A stretch of DNA of 64,000 bases from an uncultured Prevotellaceae bacterium (GTDB taxonomy: Bacteria; Bacteroidota; Bacteroidia; Bacteroidales; Bacteroidaceae). This document shows positions 8,351 through 15,792 of the stretch, in pieces. The notes beneath the pieces are model-generated. The model did no database searches. It was given only the letters and a program-made list of their open reading frames with translations, and was not told where the DNA came from. The stretch is from NCBI GenBank assembly GCA_949295905.1, contig CASFNA010000006.1:186001-250000 (forward strand), read 5' to 3'. A program made the position numbers and the translations under genes. Within the stretch, counting starts at the first letter, position 1. Each line of letters opens with the position of its first letter.

Positions 8351-9673
8351 ATGAAAGTAATGAAATTCGGAGGCACTTCTGTCGGTTCGCCAGAACGAAT
8401 GAAGAGTGTTGCCTCATTGATAACAAATGGCGGCGAGCCTGTATTGGTAGTGCTTTCCGCAATGTCTGGTACGACTAACTCGTTGATTGAGATATCAGAT
8501 TATTTATATAAGAAAAATCCAGAAGGAGCGAATGATGTAATAAACCGTTTGGAAAAGACGTATATGCACCATGTCGATGAGTTGTACTCAACAGCGGAGT
8601 GGAGAAACAAGACACGTGATTTCCTACGCGGTGAATTTGATTATCTGCGTTCCTTTACGAAAGACCTTTTCACCAGCTTTGAAGAGAAAAGCATTGTGGC
8701 TCAGGGAGAGATTATGAGCGCTAACATGATGACAAATTATCTTCTGGAATGCGGTGTGGAAGCTGCTTTGTTGTCGGCTCTTGATTATATGCGGACGGAC
8801 AAGAACGCAGAACCTGATTCTGTTTATATAAAAGAGAAGCTCGTAAGGCTTCTTGAGCAGACACCGGAAAAGCAGGTTTACATTACACAGGGCTTTATCT
8901 GTCGTAATGCTTATGGTGAGATTGACAATCTACAGCGTGGAGGCAGTGATTATACGGCATCACTCGTTGGTGCTGCGGTGAATGCTGATGAAATCCAGAT
9001 TTGGACGGATATCGACGGCATGCATAATAACGACCCTCGCGTAGTTGACAAGACAGAGGCTGTCCGCCAGCTGCATTTCGAAGAAGCTGCCGAGCTTGCT
9101 TATTTTGGTGCAAAGATATTGCATCCTACATGTGTGCAGCCGGCCAAGTTTGCAGGTATTCCTGTACGCTTGCTGAACACCATGGACCCGACAGCTCCGG
9201 GAACTATCATAAACAATGAGATTGTTCCGGGCAAAATAAAAGCTGTTGCAGCGAAAGACAATATTACGGCAATAAAAATAAAGAGTAGCCGTATGCTTCT
9301 TGCAACTGGATTTTTGCGCAAGGTATTCGAGATTTTCGAGAGCTACCAAACCCCTATAGACATGATTGCAACAAGCGAGGTCGGAGTTTCTATGAGTATT
9401 GACAATGATGCTCATCTGAACGATATTGTGGCAGAACTGAAGAAGTATGGAACTGTGACGGTTGACCGCGACATGTGCATCATCTGCGTTGTCGGGGATT
9501 TGGATTGGAGCAATGTCGGCTTTGAGACGTTGGCGACAGACGCCATGAAGAATATTCCTGTCAGGATGATTTCTTACGGTGGAAGCAATTATAATATTTC
9601 ATTCCTTGTACGTGAGAGCGACAAGAAACGTGCCTTGCAGTGTCTTAGTGATACATTGTTCAACAATAAATAA
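8351..9673 (+). CDS. lysC: Aspartate kinase (monofunctional)
   Basis: A 440-residue cytoplasmic kinase that makes aspartyl phosphate for lysine, threonine and methionine. KFGGTSVGS at residue 4 is the ATP/aspartate motif. GGSDYTASLVGAAV and WTDIDGMHNNDPR follow in the kinase domain, and two ACT domains occupy about residues 300-440. There is no homoserine dehydrogenase fusion. It precedes lysA by 12 bases, and the pairing suggests a lysine/diaminopimelate role with feedback control through the ACT domains (family knowledge). Confidence 0.94.
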   Translation: MKVMKFGGTSVGSPERMKSVASLITNGGEPVLVVLSAMSGTTNSLIEISDYLYKKNPEGANDVINRLEKTYMHHVDELYSTAEWRNKTRDFLRGEFDYLRSFTKDLFTSFEEKSIVAQGEIMSANMMTNYLLECGVEAALLSALDYMRTDKNAEPDSVYIKEKLVRLLEQTPEKQVYITQGFICRNAYGEIDNLQRGGSDYTASLVGAAVNADEIQIWTDIDGMHNNDPRVVDKTEAVRQLHFEEAAELAYFGAKILHPTCVQPAKFAGIPVRLLNTMDPTAPGTIINNEIVPGKIKAVAAKDNITAIKIKSSRMLLATGFLRKVFEIFESYQTPIDMIATSEVGVSMSIDNDAHLNDIVAELKKYGTVTVDRDMCIICVVGDLDWSNVGFETLATDAMKNIPVRMISYGGSNYNISFLVRESDKKRALQCLSDTLFNNK

Positions 9674-9685
9674 TTAAATGTAGAA

Positions 9686-10846
9686 ATGAAAGGTGTATTT
9701 CCTTTAGGGAAGTTTAAAAAAACAGACACACCGTTTTATTATTACGATACCGACTTGCTGCGTGCTACGCTGCGTGAAATCAACCGTGAGGCAGGCCGCC
9801 ATGAAAGTTTCCGTGTTCATTACGCTATAAAGGCTAATGCCAATCCTAAGTTGCTTAATGTAATATGCCAGGCAGGTCTTGGTGCCGATTGTGTCAGCGG
9901 AGGAGAGATTCTGGCTGCCGTCGATGCGGGCTTTCCTCATGACAAAATTGTTTTCGCTGGCGTAGGCAAAAGTGACAAGGAGATATGCCTTGCTCTGGAT
10001 AAGGACATATCATGCTTCAATGTTGAGAGTGTTCCCGAGCTTGATGTCATAAACGAACTGGCAGGGAGGAAAGGTAAGACGGCCCGTGTGGCATTTCGTA
10101 TAAATCCGAATGTCGGAGCGCATACCCATGCCAACATCACGACCGGATTGTCGGAAAATAAGTTCGGCATCGCCATGGAAGATATGGAAGCAATAATAGA
10201 AAAAGCGTTGTCGATGAATAATGTCAAGTTTGTCGGCTTGCACTTCCATATTGGTTCGCAAATACTTGACATGGGCGACTTTGCCGCTCTGTGCAACCGG
10301 ATAAATGATTTGCAGAATCAGCTTGAGGCCCACCACATTTCAGTAGGCAGCATAAATGTCGGCGGAGGATTAGGTATAGACTATACTCATCCGAATAAAG
10401 TGTCTATACCTGATTTCAAGGCGTATTTTGACACATATTCCCGTCATCTGAAGTTGCGCAAGGGGCAGACGTTGCATTTTGAGCTTGGCCGTTCTGTCGT
10501 AGGGCAGTGCGGTTCGCTCATATCGAGAGTGCTTTATGTGAAGCAAGGCGCAGCTAAGCAGTTCGCGATTATCGACGCGGGCATGACCGACCTTATACGT
10601 CCGGCACTTTATCAGGCGTATCACAAGATAGAGAATATATCTTGCGACGGAGTTTTGCAGACATATGATGTTGTCGGGCCGGTTTGTGAGTCGAGCGACG
10701 TTTTTGCTAAAGCTGTAGACCTGAATGAATGCCATCGTGGCGATTTGATTGCGATACGTTCAGCCGGAGCATATGGCGAGATTATGGCTTCATGTTATAA
10801 TTGCCGTCCGTTGCCTAAGGGATATATAGCAGAGGAGATGAGATAA
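9686..10846 (+). CDS. lysA: Diaminopimelate decarboxylase
   Basis: A 386-residue fold-type III PLP enzyme that converts meso-diaminopimelate to lysine. VHYAIKANANP carries the PLP lysine at about residue 49. HFHIGSQI, NVGGGLGIDY and the late VGPVCESSDVFA (catalytic cysteine) are the family motifs. It is directly downstream of lysC and almost certainly co-transcribed with it. A glycosyltransferase gene follows after 50 bases. Confidence 0.95.
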   Translation: MKGVFPLGKFKKTDTPFYYYDTDLLRATLREINREAGRHESFRVHYAIKANANPKLLNVICQAGLGADCVSGGEILAAVDAGFPHDKIVFAGVGKSDKEICLALDKDISCFNVESVPELDVINELAGRKGKTARVAFRINPNVGAHTHANITTGLSENKFGIAMEDMEAIIEKALSMNNVKFVGLHFHIGSQILDMGDFAALCNRINDLQNQLEAHHISVGSINVGGGLGIDYTHPNKVSIPDFKAYFDTYSRHLKLRKGQTLHFELGRSVVGQCGSLISRVLYVKQGAAKQFAIIDAGMTDLIRPALYQAYHKIENISCDGVLQTYDVVGPVCESSDVFAKAVDLNECHRGDLIAIRSAGAYGEIMASCYNCRPLPKGYIAEEMR

Positions 10847-10896
10847 GCGTCAGGCTGCGTTTGTAATTTGTTGGCGATAAAAGATGTGACGAAGAT

Positions 10897-12039
10897 ATGA
10901 TTCTTAATACTGTGACGATTGTAGTGTGTGCGGTTCTGGCCGTAGTGGCCGTGCTGTCTTCGTTGGCTGACACGTTTTTCAGGAAACTGTACGAAGACGT
11001 GGGTGGTGAGCCTGTGGAAGGACAACGTCCGCCTGTGTCGGTAGTCATCGTGGCAGACAACAATGCCTGTGAGTTACGGGAAAACCTTTCCCTTTTCCTT
11101 TCCCAGGATTATTCTCCGGGTTTTGAAATTATCGTGGTTGTGGAGAAAGACGAAGATGGTACGGCAGATGTCCTAAAAGCTTTTGCTGGTTCTTCTAATC
11201 TGTATGCAACGTTTGTTCCGGTTTCGTCACGTTATATGAGCCGTCGAAAGCTGGCCGTCACGCTTGGTGTCAAGGCAGCCAGGAATGAATGGATATTGCT
11301 GACTGACGCGGCGTGCCGTCCCTTGTCACCGCATTGGATAAGTAGCATGTCTGCAAAGTGTGGCGACGGTGTGAACATGGTTCTCGGTTACAGTAATTAT
11401 CCGGCCGAGGCTGGAGGGTTCAAAGTGTTTTGTCGTTTTTACCGTTCTTATTTTCTGCTGCGCGAGGCATTGTCAGGTAAGGCTTACGCTTCTGGCGGCA
11501 ACAATCTGATGTTCCGCAAGAGCATGTTCATGGCAGGTAATGGCTTCCAGGGTAACCTTAAGTACCTTCGTGGCGAATACGATTTCCTGGTAAACAAATA
11601 TGCGTCGGATGGTGGTGTGGCTGTAGAGCTTGAACCGTCCGCCTATATGGAAGACAAAGTTCCCACGCGCAAGGAATGGCGTAACAGCAATATCTTTTAC
11701 CGTGAGACGTGCCGCCGTTTGGCAAGAGGTATAGCCTATAGGCTAAATGTCGGGCTTGACTTGTTTTCACTTTACATTGGTGTGTTGGCGAGTGTCGCTT
11801 CCGCAGTGTATTCCGTTGTGGTGCAGGATTGGCTTGTACTGCCGTTTGCGTTTGTGGCCTTGGTTGCGCCTTGTTTGTTTAGGTTGCGCAGTGCCAGGCG
11901 TGCCATGTGCCAGTTCCAAGTCTCGATTCCTTTGTGGAAAGTCGTGCCGTACGAGTTGCGCCTGTTGTGGCATAACGTCAGGTACGCGTTGGCTTACAGA
12001 TTTTCCGATAAATACGATTTCATAAGCCATAAGTCATGA
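10897..12039 (+). CDS. Membrane-bound family 2 glycosyltransferase
   Basis: A 380-residue protein with an N-terminal transmembrane helix (about 3-25), a GT2 catalytic domain (VSVVIVADNN at 47, VVVEKDEDG near 81, TDAAC at 136-140, SGGNNLMF near 200) and two or three C-terminal membrane segments (about 285-335). Related proteins usually have a DxD-like TDAD at the nucleotide-sugar metal site; here the second aspartate is alanine. Its stop overlaps the start of the next gene (ATGA), and that gene overlaps fbp in the same way. Substrate unknown. Confidence 0.8.
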   Translation: MILNTVTIVVCAVLAVVAVLSSLADTFFRKLYEDVGGEPVEGQRPPVSVVIVADNNACELRENLSLFLSQDYSPGFEIIVVVEKDEDGTADVLKAFAGSSNLYATFVPVSSRYMSRRKLAVTLGVKAARNEWILLTDAACRPLSPHWISSMSAKCGDGVNMVLGYSNYPAEAGGFKVFCRFYRSYFLLREALSGKAYASGGNNLMFRKSMFMAGNGFQGNLKYLRGEYDFLVNKYASDGGVAVELEPSAYMEDKVPTRKEWRNSNIFYRETCRRLARGIAYRLNVGLDLFSLYIGVLASVASAVYSVVVQDWLVLPFAFVALVAPCLFRLRSARRAMCQFQVSIPLWKVVPYELRLLWHNVRYALAYRFSDKYDFISHKS

Positions 12040-13292
12040 ACGGCATGAGGGTCCTGCATTTTGTACCAAGCTTGAAAGCCGTCATGGATTCTGCGGTTAT
12101 GGGATATAAGGCGGCTTTGTTCGAGGCCATGGCACGTTGTGCCGATGTGATGGTCTTGACGATGCGCGGTAGCGGTCCTGTTGGCAATGTTAAGGTGTTG
12201 ACTTGTCCCTCTTCAGTGTCTTTGCCGTGGCGTATGCGGCGTTTCTTCAATGGTAGGTTGGCGGAGTTTCGCCCTGACATTGTACACATCCATGCATGTT
12301 GGAGCGTTGCTGCATATTGTGCGTTCTTGGAATGCAGGCGTAAAGGTATACCTGTAGTTGTTACGCTTGACCGCCAGCTTGAAGACTGGCATGTAAGGCG
12401 CAGGTACTGGCTGTGCAAGTTGCCTGCACTGCTGTTGTTTCAGCACCGTATGTTGTCGCGTGTGGGGGCTCTGCATTTTGTTTGCGGCCAGGAATTCTCG
12501 CGTTTTTCGTCTTTTGGCTGGCATCCGTCTCTGAAGGCAGGTGTGAGCCTTAACGCCAGGACTGTTGTGATAGAGCCTTTCAGCCTTTCTGCCGGAGAGT
12601 CGGCCGATGACATGTGCCGCCGCATGTTGTCGTTTTACCGCAAGGTTGTTGACAGCGACCCGTTCGGTCGCATGGATATCAGTCAGCTTAAGGTTGAGGA
12701 CACGCTTCTGGCCATCGGCATGTGGGGCGTTTCTACCTCGTCGGGAAGCCTAGGCGCGCCTGATGCCATGAAGTGCTTGGATGCGGAGGCGTGGCGGCGC
12801 ATATGCCTTCACGCGTATGATGAAGGAATCTTGGATTATGTGGCATACGGGATGAAGGCCTTGGGGATAGGCATGCCATTTGCCGATGTTGGTGCTGTGG
12901 AACGTTTCTCGCCGGTGCCTGCGGGTAATGGTGGTGTGGGGTTTGCGCCTGGCAATCGGGATTCAGGCGGGACGAAGGACGGGGCGGCAGTCCCCGGGCT
13001 TGAAGACGCGTTGTGTGCGGAGGTGTCGGCGTTTTTGGCCGGAATCAGGCGTGGCGTTGTGCGCAGGGCTGATTTCGTCAGGTTGTGCCAGACGCTTCGT
13101 TCTGCCGACTATGACGAGGATGCCGTCTGCTGCAGGCTTGGAAGGCTTGGTTTGTTGAGTGATGCCGCGCGCCTGATGCAAATCATGAAAGAGCGGTATG
13201 GCCTCACCGAAGGCTATATGTTCACCGACCCTTTGGACGACAGGAGGACCGGGGTGTTAAGAAGAAAACTTTTTAAATCAAAGATACAATGA
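12036..13292 (+). CDS. GT-B-type glycosyltransferase-like protein with an unusual C-terminal half
   Basis: A 418-residue protein. Residues 1 to about 185 resemble the acceptor-side Rossmann domain of family 4 glycosyltransferases (MRVLHFVPS at the start, RPDIVHIHACWS near 80, PVVVTLD near 110). The second half is mostly helical with many Arg and Cys residues, and I cannot find the donor-binding E-x7-E region expected in GT4 enzymes. It could be a divergent transferase, a partner of the preceding GT2 enzyme, or an enzyme that has lost activity. It is coupled by ATGA overlaps on both sides. Confidence 0.55.
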   Translation: MNGMRVLHFVPSLKAVMDSAVMGYKAALFEAMARCADVMVLTMRGSGPVGNVKVLTCPSSVSLPWRMRRFFNGRLAEFRPDIVHIHACWSVAAYCAFLECRRKGIPVVVTLDRQLEDWHVRRRYWLCKLPALLLFQHRMLSRVGALHFVCGQEFSRFSSFGWHPSLKAGVSLNARTVVIEPFSLSAGESADDMCRRMLSFYRKVVDSDPFGRMDISQLKVEDTLLAIGMWGVSTSSGSLGAPDAMKCLDAEAWRRICLHAYDEGILDYVAYGMKALGIGMPFADVGAVERFSPVPAGNGGVGFAPGNRDSGGTKDGAAVPGLEDALCAEVSAFLAGIRRGVVRRADFVRLCQTLRSADYDEDAVCCRLGRLGLLSDAARLMQIMKERYGLTEGYMFTDPLDDRRTGVLRRKLFKSKIQ

Positions 13293-15337
13293 ATACTGTA
13301 TTAAAGGACATTGAGGACGACATGAGGTACTTGCAGCTTCTCTCACAGTCGTTTCCCACCATAGCCGACGCAAGTACCGAAATCATAAACTTGCAGGCGA
13401 TACTCAACCTGCCAAAGGGCACCGAGCACTTCCTTGCCGACTTGCACGGCGAATACAAGTCGTTCCAGCATGTGCTGAAGAACGCGTCGGGCAATATCAA
13501 GCGCAAGGTCAACGAAATCTTCGGCAACGAGCTGCGCGAGGCCGAGAAGAAAGAGCTCTGTACACTGATATACTATCCAGAGGAGAAGCTCGAGCTGGTC
13601 AAGGCCGGCGAGGCCGAGCTTGACGACTGGTACCACGTGGCCATACACCAGCTCGTCCGCGTATGCCGTGACGTGTCGAGCAAGTACACGCGCTCCAAGG
13701 TGCGCAAGTCGTTGCCGGACGACTTCTCGTACATCATAGAGGAGTTGCTCCACGAGCGCGCCGACGATGCCGACAAGGCCGCCTATGTCAACGTGATAAT
13801 AGACACGGTCATAACCACAGGCCGTGCTGACGACTTCATCATTGCCATATCACACGTCATACAGCGTCTCGCCATTGACATGCTCCACGTGCTCGGCGAT
13901 GTTTACGACCGCGGCCCCGGTGCCCACCTCATAATGGACACCCTCGGTGCCTATCATAACTGGGACATGCAGTGGGGCAACCACGACGTGCTCTGGATGG
14001 GTGCCTGCGCCGGCAACGAAGCCTGCATATGCAACGTGGTACGCCTGTCGCTGCGCTACGCCAACCTTGCCACGCTTGAAGAGGGCTACGGCGTCAATCT
14101 TGTGCCCTTGGCCACCTTCGCCACGGAACGTTATGCCGACGACCCCTGCACGGAGTTCATGCCAAGCACCGGCGGCGGTGCCGACGACATTGACGACAAG
14201 ACGCGCCTGCTTACAGCCAGGATGCACAAGGCTATAACCATACTACAGTTCAAGGTGGAGGCCGCCATCATCAGCCGCCACCCCGAGTGGTGCATGGACA
14301 GCCGCCTGCTGCTTGACAAGGTTGACTACGACCGCAAGGTATGCACTATTGACGGGCGCGAGTACGGAATGAAGAGTTGCCGCTTCCCGACGGTTGACCC
14401 AGCCGACCCGTACCGCCTGACGGCGGAGGAGCGCACCCTCATGGACCGCCTGCGCCACTCGTTCACGGCCAACGAGAAGCTGCACCGCCACATACGCCTC
14501 ATGCTCGGCCACGGCTCGCTTTATACCATAACTAATGGCAATCTGCTTTTCCACGCCTCCGTGCCTCTTGACGCCGACGGTTCGCCCAAGGCCGTTACCC
14601 TTTACGGCGGACACAAGTACAGCGGGCGCGAACTGATGGACCGCGTAGACCGTGTCGTACGCAGCGCATTCCAGGCTGACACAGACTGGCAGGAAAGGCT
14701 CTTCGCAACAGACTATTTCCTCTACCTGTGGTGTGGACCCGATTCCGTACTTTTTGACAAGTCGAAGATGGCCACATTCGAGCGCTACTTCCTTGCCGAC
14801 AAGGACACCTGTAAGGAGGAGAAAGGTCTCTATTTCACTCTGCGCGACGACCCACGCGTGTGCGACCGCATACTCGACGCCTTCGGAGTCACCGCACCCA
14901 ATCGTCACATTATTAACGGCCACGTGCCCGTGCACGCCGCCAGCGGCGAGAACCCAATAAAGGCCCAGGGCCGCCTCATGGTCATAGACGGAGGCTTCTC
15001 GCAGGCATACCACAAGGAGACAGGCATAGCCGGCTACACCCTCGTATACCATAGCCGCGGCTTCCAGCTCGTGCAGCACGAGCCCTTCACCAGCACAGAG
15101 GACGCCATACTGCGCGGCTCCGATATCAAGAGCACCACGCAAATAGTCGAGATGTCGGCCCACCGCATGCTTGTGGCCGACACCGACACCGGCCGCGAGC
15201 TAAAGCGCCAGATAGCCGACCTCGAGAAGCTGCTCTACGCCTACCGCCACGGTTTCATAAAGCCCGCCACGTTCAATAAGGCGTGGGCGGAGGAGCGTCG
15301 GCAGCGGTATATGGGAGACAAAGGAAGCAAGAAGTAA
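13289..15337 (+). CDS. fbp: Fructose-1,6-bisphosphatase, class III
   Basis: A 682-residue gluconeogenic enzyme, of the length usual for the Bacillus Fbp type. The calcineurin-like metal motifs are clear: FLADLHGEY near 45, VLGDVYDRGPGAH near 205 and QWGNHDVLWMGA near 230, with NGHVPVHA near 545 and IDGGFSQAYH near 570. The DNA here is distinctly richer in GC than the his region, matching high expression or different codon preference. It overlaps the stop of the previous gene by 4 bases. The functional link to the two glycosyltransferase genes is not obvious. Confidence 0.95.
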   Translation: MNTVLKDIEDDMRYLQLLSQSFPTIADASTEIINLQAILNLPKGTEHFLADLHGEYKSFQHVLKNASGNIKRKVNEIFGNELREAEKKELCTLIYYPEEKLELVKAGEAELDDWYHVAIHQLVRVCRDVSSKYTRSKVRKSLPDDFSYIIEELLHERADDADKAAYVNVIIDTVITTGRADDFIIAISHVIQRLAIDMLHVLGDVYDRGPGAHLIMDTLGAYHNWDMQWGNHDVLWMGACAGNEACICNVVRLSLRYANLATLEEGYGVNLVPLATFATERYADDPCTEFMPSTGGGADDIDDKTRLLTARMHKAITILQFKVEAAIISRHPEWCMDSRLLLDKVDYDRKVCTIDGREYGMKSCRFPTVDPADPYRLTAEERTLMDRLRHSFTANEKLHRHIRLMLGHGSLYTITNGNLLFHASVPLDADGSPKAVTLYGGHKYSGRELMDRVDRVVRSAFQADTDWQERLFATDYFLYLWCGPDSVLFDKSKMATFERYFLADKDTCKEEKGLYFTLRDDPRVCDRILDAFGVTAPNRHIINGHVPVHAASGENPIKAQGRLMVIDGGFSQAYHKETGIAGYTLVYHSRGFQLVQHEPFTSTEDAILRGSDIKSTTQIVEMSAHRMLVADTDTGRELKRQIADLEKLLYAYRHGFIKPATFNKAWAEERRQRYMGDKGSKK

Positions 15338-15371
15338 GAAACAAGATTTTCGGCGGCATCAAGCAAAAAAC

Positions 15372-15395
15372 ACGGGCGGCATCGTTGCCGCCCGT
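15372..15395. terminator. GC-rich hairpin downstream of fbp
   Basis: ACGGGCGGCA and TGCCGCCCGT form a perfect 10-bp stem with a TCGT loop. On the plus strand no T-run follows at once. On the minus strand it is followed by TGTTTTTTGCTT, so it terminates best in the minus direction and may be bidirectional. Confidence 0.65.
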
Positions 15396-15481
15396 TGTAC
15401 GTTGGATTATTCGATTTTTATTTATTGTTTGTGCTTTTTTGCGTCAATGTGCAAGTTTTTTCGCGATTTCCCCCGGAAAAA

Positions 15482-15513
15482 TTTGTTCAAACGGCGGAAA
15501 AGCCTTATCTTTG
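15482..15513 (+). promoter_or_regulatory. Promoter of tRNA-Cys
   Basis: TTTG at 15482-15485, a 20-base spacer and TATCTTTG at 15506-15513. The tRNA starts 20 bases later. Confidence 0.75.
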
Positions 15514-15532
15514 CAGCGCAAAAAACGGAAAT

Positions 15533-15603
15533 GGTACCTTGGCCGAGCGGTTAGGTAACGGTCTGCAAAACCGTGTAGAGCAGTTCGACTCTGCTAGGTA
15601 CCT
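15533..15603 (+). tRNA. tRNA-Cys (anticodon GCA)
   Basis: A 71-nt cloverleaf. GGTACCT pairs with AGGTACC, the discriminator is T, the anticodon stem ACGGT/ACCGT encloses CTGCAAA, and the T arm is AGCAGTTCGACTCTGCT. CCA is not encoded. Confidence 0.94.
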
Positions 15604-15613
15604 CACGGAAGGG

Positions 15614-15647
15614 AAGGCTTTGAAGCGATGGCTTCAAGGCCTTTTTT
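15614..15647 (+). terminator. Terminator after tRNA-Cys
   Basis: AAGGCTTTGAAGC and GCTTCAAGGCCTT pair around GATG with one G-T pair, followed by a T-run. Confidence 0.85.
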
Positions 15648-15699
15648 GTATGTTGGCGGTCTGCCTGCCTGGTTGTAAATGCCTGGCGGCCGTATACAG

Positions 15700-15756
15700 A
15701 ATGCCGCCCGTTGCATGACGGAATGTTGTGTTCCGTAATGCTGCGGGCGGCATTTT
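15700..15756. terminator. Long hairpin downstream of the TonB receptor gene
   Basis: AATGCCGCCCG pairs with CGGGCGGCATT, and inside it GCATGACGGAA pairs with TTCCGTAATGC with small bulges. TTTTG follows on the plus strand. It separates the tRNA-Cys unit from the convergent receptor gene. Confidence 0.6.
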
Positions 15757-15792
15757 GTCTGCCGATATGCCGTTGCCCCAGGGCCGTTGCGG

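Noticed and set aside
14243-15163. 306-codon minus-strand frame opposite fbp
   Set aside because: Shadow of a GC-rich gene whose plus-strand product has all class III fructose-bisphosphatase motifs.
15372-15756. Shared GCCGCCCGT sequence in two hairpins around tRNA-Cys as flanking repeats of a mobile element
   Set aside because: Only nine bases are shared and each is explained by its own hairpin; no integrase or duplicated tRNA end was found.
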